A stretch of 11,618 nucleotides of DNA from Candidatus Margulisiibacteriota bacterium (GTDB lineage Bacteria; Margulisbacteria; Termititenacia; Termititenacales; Termititenacaceae). A program made the translations under genes and the position numbers. The DNA lies in contig JAIRZV010000005.1 in NCBI GenBank assembly GCA_031267055.1, positions 1-11,618 on the forward strand, in the 5' to 3' direction. Position 1 is the stretch's first letter, and every line of letters begins with the position of its first letter. Shown piece by piece: positions 5,881 through 11,618 of this stretch. The notes under the pieces are model-generated. The model was given only the letters and a program-made list of their open reading frames with translations, searched no databases and was not told the origin of the DNA.

Positions 5881-6797
5881 TTGTCCACCATCGCAAAAGG
5901 TTTTGCCGCGCTGAAATCCGGCGCCAAAATATCCTGACTGGACAACTCTTGCGTCCAGACATTCTCCAGCCCGAGAGCCGCGGCGTATTCCACGACTTCA
6001 GTATATTCGTCGGCGGACAAACGGCGATTGAGCGCGGAAATGTTTTGAGCCTGATGCCGCGGCGTGTACTGAGACATCAAACTGATCGAAATGTCAGGAT
6101 TTAGAGAATGCAGCGCGGTAAGGATTTCCTTACTTTCTTTGATCAGACTCGGGAGGACGAGATGCCGGACTATGACACCCCGCACGGCGAGGTCATTTTT
6201 GAGTTGCAAAAGGCCTTTTTGTTTCAGCATGAATTTTACAGCCGCCAAATTAGATTCGACATAATTTGCAGTCTGAGAGTAACGCGCCGCGGAGATATTG
6301 TCGGCATACTTCAGGTCCGGTAAATAAATATCCACGTGCTTGGCCAGGAGCGCCAGTATCTCCATGCTTTCATAGCCGTTGGTGTTGTAAACGACCGGAA
6401 TAGTCAGGCCGGATTGCTTGGCCAGAGTCAGGGCTTCGATTATCCACGGTGCGTACTGCGTTGGCGAAACAAGATTGATATTGTGTGCTTGCTCGTTTTG
6501 TAGCCGCAAAAGTTCTGCGGCCAGCTCCTCCGGCGTGATCGGCCGCAACTCGCGGTGGGCTTGGCTGATCTGCCAGTTTTGACAGAATACGCAGGACATT
6601 GTGCAATGACCGAAAAACACCGTGCCGGAGCCGTTGCTGCCGGAGAGCGGTGGTTCTTCGCCGTGATGTTTGCCGATATAAGAGACAAGTAACTCCTTAC
6701 CGGCTTGACAAAAACCGCGCGCGCCGGACAAGCGGTCGACACCGCATTGCCGCGGACACAGCCGGCAGGGGCTGGCCAGTTTCAGTAATTCACGCAT
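5877..6797 (-). CDS. Radical SAM protein, PflX-like (COG1313 type)
   Basis: This 306-residue enzyme resembles pyruvate formate-lyase-activating enzymes of the PflX group, whose target is not firmly known. The N-terminus holds four cysteines, C11, C14, C18 and C30 (CRLCPRQCG and GFCQAG), probably an auxiliary Fe-S or zinc site. HHGEEPPLSG precedes the radical SAM motif C65-x3-C69-x2-C72 (CTMSCVFCQNW), which holds the SAM-binding 4Fe-4S cluster. Later PDLKYADN and VIVRHLVLP fit a partial TIM barrel. An in-frame stop four codons upstream fixes the start at or after 6797. There is no Shine-Dalgarno; TAAAAT ends 6 nt before the ATG. The gene overlaps the YggU-family gene by 4 nt. No pflB-like glycyl-radical enzyme is present, so its partner is unknown. 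Confidence 0.92.
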   Translation of the reverse strand: MRELLKLASPCRLCPRQCGVDRLSGARGFCQAGKELLVSYIGKHHGEEPPLSGSNGSGTVFFGHCTMSCVFCQNWQISQAHRELRPITPEELAAELLRLQNEQAHNINLVSPTQYAPWIIEALTLAKQSGLTIPVVYNTNGYESMEILALLAKHVDIYLPDLKYADNISAARYSQTANYVESNLAAVKFMLKQKGLLQLKNDLAVRGVIVRHLVLPSLIKESKEILTALHSLNPDISISLMSQYTPRHQAQNISALNRRLSADEYTEVVEYAAALGLENVWTQELSSQDILAPDFSAAKPFAMVDK

Positions 6798-6803
6798 GGA
6801 AAT

Positions 6804-6809
6804 ATTTTA
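6804..6809 (-). promoter_or_regulatory. -10-like hexamer at leaderless spacing before the radical SAM gene
   Basis: On the minus strand TAAAAT (5/6 match to TATAAT) lies 6 nt before the ATG at 6797, with no ribosome-binding sequence in between. The nearest GAGG is over 20 nt upstream, too far to serve this start. No good -35 is seen. Confidence 0.36.
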
Positions 6810-6832
6810 ATGGAATTATCCTCTGGCGTATA

Positions 6833-7324
6833 TTACTTTTTAACGAAATTGATATACTGCCGATTGATAGCGTCGACGATGTCGCCAGCCGCGGCGGTTT
6901 TGTCCGCAAGGTTTGGCCGGTCTTTGACCGCGCTCTTTTCTTTATTGAGTTTTTCCAGCAATTGGGGATATTTTTTTTGCACCAGCTCGGCTTTGGTACC
7001 GCTGACTTTTTTCAACGCCTCGTCGATTTCTTTTTTCAGCGCGTGATAGGTGTTGTGGCGGTAAGTCTGAATATGGCCGGTGACATAAAGTATTTTGACG
7101 ATGATTTTCAGCGAGGCGATCGTAGTCAGGTGATGCGAAAACAGAGACTCGATCAGCGCGCGGCCGATCTCGGGATTATTCTCGCTTTGGAGATCGCGCA
7201 AAATATATGCCGCAATGTCTTTGCCGGCGTTGAAAGACTCGCGGAAGATCAGGCCGAAATCCTCAAGATATTTTTGGTATTGTTTGTTGGCCGTGGCCGC
7301 CGCATGGAGATAACTTTTGTCCAT
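6833..7324 (-). CDS. Hypothetical protein, helical
   Basis: I do not recognise this 163-residue protein. It is predicted all-helical by eye. Residues 60-95 are hydrophobic and histidine-rich (H64, H65, H84, H90, H94). Residues 96-135 are highly charged and could form a coiled coil (KKEIDEALKKV, LLEKLNKEKSAVKD). There is no signal peptide, no cysteine and no clear membrane span; IIVKILYV (74-81) is too short. Codon use resembles its neighbours and there are no internal stops, supporting a real gene. It ends 35 nt before the radical SAM start and may be co-transcribed with it. No Shine-Dalgarno precedes the ATG, but TATACT ends 6 nt upstream. It is divergent from rsmE with only 47 nt between start codons. 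Confidence 0.68.
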   Translation of the reverse strand: MDKSYLHAAATANKQYQKYLEDFGLIFRESFNAGKDIAAYILRDLQSENNPEIGRALIESLFSHHLTTIASLKIIVKILYVTGHIQTYRHNTYHALKKEIDEALKKVSGTKAELVQKKYPQLLEKLNKEKSAVKDRPNLADKTAAAGDIVDAINRQYINFVKK

Positions 7325-7330
7325 GGGAAA

Positions 7331-7336
7331 AGTATA
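7331..7336 (-). promoter_or_regulatory. -10-like hexamer at leaderless spacing before the hypothetical gene
   Basis: On the minus strand TATACT (5/6 match) is followed by six bases (TTTCCC) and the ATG at 7324. There is no ribosome-binding sequence. The arrangement mirrors the TATAAT six bases before rsmE on the other strand. Confidence 0.36.
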
Positions 7337-7359
7337 CCCAGAAACCGCGTATTTTATAC

Positions 7360-7365
7360 TATAAT
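7360..7365 (+). promoter_or_regulatory. -10 hexamer at leaderless spacing before rsmE
   Basis: A perfect TATAAT is followed by six bases (AAATTT) and the ATG at 7372, with no ribosome-binding sequence. The position 17 nt upstream does not resemble a -35. Confidence 0.42.
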
Positions 7366-7371
7366 AAATTT

Positions 7372-8034
7372 ATGCTCTTTCGGATTTGTCTGCCGCTGGA
7401 ATCCGCGCCGCGGGTGTCCGGCGAGGAATTTGAATATTTGGTCAAAGTTTTGCGTCTGCAGGCCGGCGATCTTTTTGAGTCCGTGCAGGAGCGGCACATT
7501 GGTATATATCAAATAGAGAACATAGAAAAAAAATCCCTGACCGCAAAGTTACAGAAAGAATATACGGAAAATAACGAGCCGGCGCAGAAATTACAGCTGG
7601 TTTTGCCGTTGTTGAAAAACGACAAAATGGCTTATGTTCTGCAAAAAGCGACAGAAATAGGCGTTTACAAATTTTGGTTGTACGAGGCGGAAAATTCACC
7701 GGTGCGTTTTGCGGAGCCTAAATTGGAACGCTGGCAAAAAATTATTGTGTCGGCGATGTGCCAGTCACGGCGCAATCATTTGCCGGAAATAGAAAAAATC
7801 GAGCTGTCGGAATTAGCCGGCAAATTTCCAAATATTTATTACGCGCATCCGGCGGCAGAGAAAAAATGGCCGGACTTTGCGGATAACACCGCGCTGGTCA
7901 TCGGGCCGGAGTCCGGTTTTGCGCCAGCGGAGTTAAATTATCTGGCGGTCAACGCTCTGGCTTTTTCACTGGGCGGCCGTATTCTGCGCGCCGAAACCGC
8001 GGCGGTGGCTATGACGGCGCGGATACTGTTTTAG
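7372..8034 (+). CDS. rsmE: 16S rRNA (uracil(1498)-N3)-methyltransferase RsmE
   Basis: RsmE methylates U1498 of 16S rRNA in the 30S subunit using SAM. The 220-residue protein has the N-terminal PUA-like domain (1-~70, with EYLVKVLRLQAGD) and a C-terminal SPOUT trefoil-knot domain. Diagnostic segments are LLKNDKMAYVLQKATEIGV (80-98), QSRRNHLPE (131-139), VIGPESGFAPAE (176-187) and SLGGRILRAETAA (199-211), which build the SAM-binding knot. It is slightly shorter than the usual ~240-250 residues, with no missing motif. The ATG at 7372 has no Shine-Dalgarno but a perfect TATAAT 6 nt upstream. Its last 26 nt overlap the end of the convergent SDR gene, and no terminator lies between them. Confidence 0.94.
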   Translation: MLFRICLPLESAPRVSGEEFEYLVKVLRLQAGDLFESVQERHIGIYQIENIEKKSLTAKLQKEYTENNEPAQKLQLVLPLLKNDKMAYVLQKATEIGVYKFWLYEAENSPVRFAEPKLERWQKIIVSAMCQSRRNHLPEIEKIELSELAGKFPNIYYAHPAAEKKWPDFADNTALVIGPESGFAPAELNYLAVNALAFSLGGRILRAETAAVAMTARILF

Positions 8035-8956
8035 ATTTTTCCCGAATAAAGTCTACAATACTCTTTAGCATGGTGTCTTTGTTATACCAATATCCGCCCG
8101 GCGCGTATTTGCTGCGAATGTCGGTTTGTGGAGGCCGTGCCAGTATCTCATTTTGGAATGGCACGCCCCGCGCCCGGGAATATATATCCGCTGCGGATAC
8201 CGGCTCGGTCGCCAGGTTGACCAGCGGATAACCGGCGTCCAGCGCCCGCTCAATATCGCGCCACAAATTGGCCAGATCATAAAATTGTAGTATTGCCCGG
8301 CTGTCCATAAAGTTCACCGCGCTAAAGCCAAGCTCAGCGAAGATACCGCGCAGCTCCGGCGTGGTATTTTGCAGACCGTAAAAACCATTCTGCAAATCCG
8401 TATAATAATCAGCCAGCCGCGGAGCCTGACCCGTAAATTTGCGAAACAGCTCGGTCGGAAGTTTCGGCGGAACAACATTGATAATGTCATAAATAAAATT
8501 CCGCTTCAGATTTTCGCCATAAGCTATCGGCAGACGGACGATCGTATAGTCCAGACCGCTATTGGCGACTAGTTGCTCTAGATGGTAACGATTCAGGCCG
8601 TAAGCGGCTAAGCCGTTGGTTTCCATGAAGCTATCCTCATCCACGCCGTTGTTATTCAAATAAACATCGTTGCTGGAGATCAGCGCCAGTTTTTTGGGAT
8701 CAATGCGTTGTATATTGGTGAAAGCGTTCTCAATAGCTTTGAAATCCTGCGCAGGGTTTTTGTTGGCCACGGTTTTGTCGCCGCTCAGACCGGCGAAAAC
8801 CAACAGATCCGGTGTGGTGCCGAAAGCCTGTTCGATATTTTTGGAATTATAAAGCGCGGAGAAATTATGCGTCAGAGCCAGATTAGAGCCGACGCAGCCG
8901 GTGTAACCGACCAGCGCCGTAACCACGCTGTTATGAGCCAGCAGCTTCGGTTGCAT
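8009..8956 (-). CDS. Extended-SDR NAD(P)-dependent sugar-nucleotide epimerase/dehydratase
   Basis: This ~315-residue protein carries an extended short-chain dehydrogenase Rossmann fold. Numbered from the start chosen here, it has GYTGCVGSNL (17-26, the GxxGxxG NAD(P)-binding motif), DLLVFAGLSG (50-59), ALISSNDVY (91-99) and AAYGLNRYHLE (117-127). The expected catalytic YxxxK reads YGLNR, with arginine replacing lysine. VRLPIAYG (140-147) matches the post-catalytic strand. The ATG at 8956 is preferred, since AAAGGA lies 8 nt upstream; the ATG at 8962 would be only 2 nt from that site. It follows rmlB, overlapping it by 26 nt, so it probably modifies an RmlB-derived or other nucleotide sugar. 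It could be an RmlD-like reductase or an epimerase; sequence does not decide. Its 3' end overlaps rsmE. Confidence 0.84.
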   Translation of the reverse strand: MQPKLLAHNSVVTALVGYTGCVGSNLALTHNFSALYNSKNIEQAFGTTPDLLVFAGLSGDKTVANKNPAQDFKAIENAFTNIQRIDPKKLALISSNDVYLNNNGVDEDSFMETNGLAAYGLNRYHLEQLVANSGLDYTIVRLPIAYGENLKRNFIYDIINVVPPKLPTELFRKFTGQAPRLADYYTDLQNGFYGLQNTTPELRGIFAELGFSAVNFMDSRAILQFYDLANLWRDIERALDAGYPLVNLATEPVSAADIYSRARGVPFQNEILARPPQTDIRSKYAPGGYWYNKDTMLKSIVDFIREKSKTVSAPS

Positions 8957-10106
8957 AAGCATATTCCTTTAGGTTCTTATTGCTTACAGTAATCTCTTCA
9001 GCTTCTTCGGCGTCTGTCCCGGCCACCAGTTTCTGATAGTAGTTTCGAAAATCTGATGTGCTTTTTAATTTCTGCAGCCAGCTTAGGCTCTCACTATACC
9101 ATTTGATCGTAAATTCCATACCTTCGTCAAAAGAAACTTTTGGTTCCCAGTGCAAATCATTTTTTATTTTTGAGGCGTCTATAGCATAACGCATATCATG
9201 ATTCTCACGGAAAGGGATAAACTTGATTAACGAGTAAGGCTTGTTCAGTACGTCCAAGATCTTTTCAACAACTTCGATGGTTTCTACTTCATTATTGCTG
9301 CCAATATTGTAAATCTCACCCGGCTTTCCATAATGCAGAACGGTGTCGATGGCTGCGCAATGATCGCCCACATACAGCCAATCGCGGATATCGCGGCCAT
9401 CCCCGTGGATTGGTATTGGTATAGGTTTACCTTTTTTATCTTCCAGCGCGTTGCTCACCACCAGAGGTATCAGTTTTTCCGGATGCTGCCAGGGGCCATA
9501 ATTATTGGTGCTGCGCGTGATTAAAACAGGGACGTTATGCGCGCTAAAATAAGAGTGTGCCACCACATCCGCTTCGGCTTTGCTTGCGCTGTAAGGCGAG
9601 CGAGGCTGGAGCAGCATCTTTTCGGTAAAGAAAGTATTCTCCTCTTTTTTTAAAGAACCATAAACTTCATCAGTGGAAATATGCAAGAATCTTTTCCCGT
9701 TCTCGGCAGGTTCCTTCCATATGTGAAACGCGGCGTTGAGCAAAATCCGCACGCCCTCGATGTTGGTGTGCATAAAAGGCGCCGGATTAAAAATAGATCT
9801 GGTAACATGTGTTTCGGCGGCAAAATTGACTACGTAATCAAAATCATATTGATTAAAAAGCTGGGTAACAAAACCAGCATCGGTTATATCGCCCTCAACA
9901 AATGTGTAGTTTGATTTTGGATTACTAGCTATTTTCATAAGGCGGAATAAATCACCAGCGTAAGTTAACTTATCTAGATTAATGATTTGATAACTAGGAT
10001 GTTTGAGAAAAGTATAACGGATAAACTCTGAGCCAATAAAACCCGCGCCGCCCGTAACCAGCATGGTCTTGGATTCTTTCTGCATTGCCACTATTTTTGC
10101 TTGCAT
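8931..10106 (-). CDS. rmlB: dTDP-glucose 4,6-dehydratase (RmlB)
   Basis: RmlB converts dTDP-glucose to dTDP-4-keto-6-deoxyglucose, the second step towards dTDP-rhamnose and other deoxysugars. Motifs are TGGAGFIGS (18-26, NAD binding), NLDKLTYAG (43-51), HISTDEVYG (142-150, with T145, D146 and E147 matching the catalytic Thr-Asp-Glu), YSASK (172-176, catalytic Tyr and Lys), NNYGPWQHPEKLIP and the substrate-contacting IPIHGDGRDIRDWLYV. At 391 residues it exceeds the usual ~350: about 14 extra residues precede the Rossmann motif and ~40 follow the last family segment. AGGGAG lies 10 nt before the ATG; starting at the ATG just before LVTGG is possible. It overlaps the next SDR gene. No rmlA, rmlC or glycosyltransferase is visible, so the final product is unknown. 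Confidence 0.94.
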   Translation of the reverse strand: MQAKIVAMQKESKTMLVTGGAGFIGSEFIRYTFLKHPSYQIINLDKLTYAGDLFRLMKIASNPKSNYTFVEGDITDAGFVTQLFNQYDFDYVVNFAAETHVTRSIFNPAPFMHTNIEGVRILLNAAFHIWKEPAENGKRFLHISTDEVYGSLKKEENTFFTEKMLLQPRSPYSASKAEADVVAHSYFSAHNVPVLITRSTNNYGPWQHPEKLIPLVVSNALEDKKGKPIPIPIHGDGRDIRDWLYVGDHCAAIDTVLHYGKPGEIYNIGSNNEVETIEVVEKILDVLNKPYSLIKFIPFRENHDMRYAIDASKIKNDLHWEPKVSFDEGMEFTIKWYSESLSWLQKLKSTSDFRNYYQKLVAGTDAEEAEEITVSNKNLKEYAYATEAAGS

Positions 10107-10197
10107 AAATCTAAAACTCCCTAATGTTTGAAACCCAATAAGTTATCGTAAGTTCTTGAGAAATGTTGCAAGTTTTTTAGCATGTTAGCATACCTGT
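10107..10197 (-). other. Intergenic region upstream of rmlB
   Basis: This 91-nt spacer holds the AGGGAG ribosome-binding site of rmlB. It also has a weak promoter-like pair on the minus strand: TTGCAA (10166-10171), 18 nt, GATAAC. A short direct repeat TAGCAT-GT-TAGCAT lies next to the hypothetical gene's stop. I see no convincing terminator, so read-through from the hypothetical gene into rmlB is possible. Confidence 0.3.
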
Positions 10198-10713
10198 TTA
10201 ATTGTAAATATAGCTTATTATACCGATGAAAAAGTCTTTTTGTTTTTGTTCGGCCAGGGAGTCTAGAAAGAACGCCGCATTTTCCGCCGAGGTTTCTATT
10301 TGCGACACGGCATCCAGTACGAATTTGTGATTGTCGCGGCTACTAAAATCTTGAATTAAAAGATAACGCTTGTTCTGCAAATGCAGATAAAATAATTTGC
10401 CCAGTAAATAGATTTTTAGTTTGGCCAGAAAAGCTTTGGCCGGCTCCTCCGGGCTGTGCTTGGCGTAAGCGTTGAGTTCGGTCAAAATTTGCCGGCAGAA
10501 ATCACTTTTATTGTCTATGGCTGGCAAAAGCGCGCTGATCTCATAATCAATATGTTTGGCGCTGCCCGACAGACTATCCACAGGAACGCTGTGCATGGAT
10601 TTATTGATCGAATCCACAATTAAGCGCCGCACTTGAGCCGTTGTCTCGATGGACTGCATTAACGTGCTTGCTCCACTTGAAATGCTTTGGCTTGTTTTAT
10701 AATAAAGAGCCAT
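10198..10713 (-). CDS. Hypothetical protein
   Basis: I do not recognise this protein of up to 171 residues. It looks largely helical and soluble, with a Ser/Thr-rich first 20 residues and no signal peptide. Residues ~95-120 are hydrophobic-basic (FLAKLKIYLLGKLFYLHLQNKRYLL) and the C-terminus is aromatic (FFIGIISYIYN). The ATG at 10713 has no Shine-Dalgarno and no -10-like hexamer. An internal ATG at 10659 (residue 19) has GGAG 11 nt upstream and overlaps the stop of a short upstream ORF as TAATG, so the protein may really start there (153 residues). It precedes rmlB by 91 nt on the same strand and is divergent from the LacI-family gene. Confidence 0.62.
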   Translation of the reverse strand: MALYYKTSQSISSGASTLMQSIETTAQVRRLIVDSINKSMHSVPVDSLSGSAKHIDYEISALLPAIDNKSDFCRQILTELNAYAKHSPEEPAKAFLAKLKIYLLGKLFYLHLQNKRYLLIQDFSSRDNHKFVLDAVSQIETSAENAAFFLDSLAEQKQKDFFIGIISYIYN

Positions 10714-10742
10714 AGTTTTCGGAGTTTTCTAGTTTCTTTCAT
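10659..10742 (-). CDS. Possible 27-residue upstream ORF coupled to the hypothetical gene
   Basis: This ORF begins M-K-E-T-R-K with AAGGTGG 8 nt upstream, one mismatch from the ideal AAGGAGG and a better ribosome-binding site than the annotated start at 10713 has. It runs in another frame through the first 18 codons of the hypothetical gene. It ends with TAA overlapping an in-frame ATG of that gene (TAATG at 10657-10661), the classic geometry for translational coupling. The peptide is basic at its N-terminus with a hydrophobic middle (WLFII). It may be a leader peptide, a small protein, or chance. Confidence 0.35.
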   Translation of the reverse strand: MKETRKLRKLWLFIIKQAKAFQVEQAR

Positions 10743-10851
10743 ACGGGATTCCACCTTTCGTTTTTCTTACTGAATATTCTAACTGAATTTTATTGTAAAT
10801 TTTATTATATTTTATTTGTATTTTTAGTAAAAAAATTGTAAAATAAAACAA
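10714..10851. promoter_or_regulatory. AT-rich divergent intergenic region
   Basis: The region lies between the hypothetical gene (minus) and the LacI-family gene (plus). It contains three copies of ATTTTATT beginning at 10787, 10799 and 10809, roughly one helical turn apart, which could form an operator. A candidate minus-strand promoter is TTTACT, 16 nt, TATAAT. The upstream ORF and its ribosome-binding site occupy the segment nearest the hypothetical gene. Confidence 0.35.
10816..10844 (+). promoter_or_regulatory. Candidate leaderless promoter of the LacI-family gene
   Basis: TTGTAT (10816-10821, weak -35) lies 17 nt before TAAAAT (10839-10844, 5/6 match). The latter ends 7 nt before the ATG at 10852, so transcription would begin at or near the start codon. 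No ribosome-binding sequence precedes the ATG. Confidence 0.42.
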
Positions 10852-11618
10852 ATGGCGACTTTAAAAGATATAGCGGCGGCTTGTCATGTGTCCGTTTCGG
10901 CAGTCTGTACCGCGATCAACCATCCGCAGAAAATTTCCCGAAAAGTGCGGGAGAAGATTCTGAATAAGGCGCGGGAATTTAATTATTTTACAGACCGCGC
11001 CTTAAAAGTGCAAAAAGTCCTGCTGGTTTTTAACAATTATAAAAATCACTATTACAATGAATATTATACGGATGTGATTTTCGGTGTTACCCAGCGGCTG
11101 GCCGAGCTGGGGGTGGATTTTCGGATTTTGCCGGATTTCAGCCTAGATTATGCGGAGATTTATGATTACAGTGGGATTATTTTTGTGGGGCGGACACCGG
11201 ACGCTTTTCTAGAGCGTGCTGTGAAATACAAAATGCCTCATGTGCTGGCGGTCAACCCAAACGCCAATTATCCCACGCCAGCTGTTTATCAAGATTCCGC
11301 CAATGGGCTGGCTCAGCTGATCGAATATGTCAAAAATTCTGGGCACGAAAATATCGCGGTACTGACCGGCGAAACAGACCCTAAAGATATTGTCTGGAAT
11401 GAGTTTTATAAATGTGCTAAGCGCCATTTTCCAGAAAAAGACCTGACGCTGTATCAGGCGGATTACAGTATGATCCAGAGCGTGGAGATCGCTTTTGCCA
11501 AGTTTCTGCGCGACAAGAAAAAAACTTTGATCCTTTGTTCCAGCGATTTGCTGGCCTATTATGTTTACCGCGCGGCGCGCAAATATGCCGTGCGTATTCC
11601 CAAAGATGTGTCGGTTAC
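10852..11618 (+). CDS. LacI-family transcriptional regulator, 3' end beyond the window
   Basis: This sugar- or effector-responsive repressor is visible for 255 codons and continues past the window end (the family is usually ~330-350 residues). Residues 3-45 form the LacI HTH: TLKDIAAACHVSVSAVCTAIN, then ISRKVREKILNKAREFNY. Residues ~55-255 begin a periplasmic-binding-protein-like effector domain (KVLLVFN, GIIFVGRTPDAF, VYQDSANGLAQLIEYV, HENIAVLTGE, ILCSSDLLAYYVYRAA, IPKDVSV). Between NY (44-45) and the first strand there are only about 10 residues, where canonical members have about 16, so the hinge helix that reads the operator minor groove looks shortened. The recognition helix also departs from the common SxSTVSRVLN. 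No Shine-Dalgarno is present. The ligand and targets are unknown, and no sugar transport genes are visible here. Confidence 0.88.
   Translation, partial: MATLKDIAAACHVSVSAVCTAINHPQKISRKVREKILNKAREFNYFTDRALKVQKVLLVFNNYKNHYYNEYYTDVIFGVTQRLAELGVDFRILPDFSLDYAEIYDYSGIIFVGRTPDAFLERAVKYKMPHVLAVNPNANYPTPAVYQDSANGLAQLIEYVKNSGHENIAVLTGETDPKDIVWNEFYKCAKRHFPEKDLTLYQADYSMIQSVEIAFAKFLRDKKKTLILCSSDLLAYYVYRAARKYAVRIPKDVSV

Noticed and set aside
6599..7516. A 305-codon plus-strand frame opposite the radical SAM and hypothetical genes and into rsmE
   Set aside because: It overlaps three better-supported genes, is rich in Arg/Phe/Val in a way typical of antisense frames, and has no motif. It does keep a little doubt on the 163-residue hypothetical gene, whose composition is nevertheless more protein-like.

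Overview
The window looks like an ordinary chromosomal stretch from an anaerobic (or at most microaerotolerant) bacterium. The evidence is a concentration of non-haem-iron oxygen and peroxide defence genes: two rubrerythrins of opposite domain order, a stand-alone rubredoxin, a flavodiiron protein and a PerR-type Fur regulator. I cannot assign a phylum from sequence alone. Coding regions are of medium GC, while intergenic regions are short and AT-rich. I see no tRNA, rRNA, CRISPR array, insertion sequence or integrase.

Layout. (1) 1-2464, plus strand: the 3' part of a classical rubrerythrin gene, a flavodiiron protein and Fpg/MutM glycosylase lie head to tail with 0-1 nt gaps, a likely operon joining O2/peroxide removal with repair of oxidised guanine. 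(2) 2454-3689: a small XRE-family regulator (minus) diverges from an orphan phage-tail-collar/fibre-like protein (plus), which has a consensus promoter and seven HxH motifs. (3) 3741-5067, minus: perR, rubredoxin and reverse rubrerythrin form an operon. It has a consensus-like promoter, a Fur/PerR-type palindrome at the expected transcription start and an intrinsic terminator. (4) 5068-7324, minus: a hypothetical helical protein, a PflX-like radical SAM protein, a YggU-family protein and a Nudix ADP-ribose pyrophosphatase. (5) 7372-8034, plus: rsmE. (6) 8009-10106, minus: rmlB and a second extended-SDR sugar-nucleotide enzyme, with overlapping reading frames. (7) 10198-10742, minus: a hypothetical protein, preceded by a possible 27-residue upstream ORF that ends TAATG. 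(8) 10852 to the window end, plus: the 5' part of a LacI-family regulator with an unusually short hinge.

How it fits together. In the known rubrerythrin and flavodiiron systems, rubredoxin passes electrons to diiron sites that reduce H2O2 or O2. Here these proteins sit under, or near, a peroxide-sensing repressor. MutM and the Nudix hydrolase would deal with damaged nucleotides. The most interesting signals beyond gene content are: (a) five genes without a Shine-Dalgarno sequence that carry a -10-like hexamer exactly 6-7 nt before the ATG, suggesting leaderless mRNAs; (b) the HxH-patterned orphan fibre protein; and (c) the upstream ORF/TAATG arrangement at 10659. No clearly novel multi-gene defence or mobile system was found.
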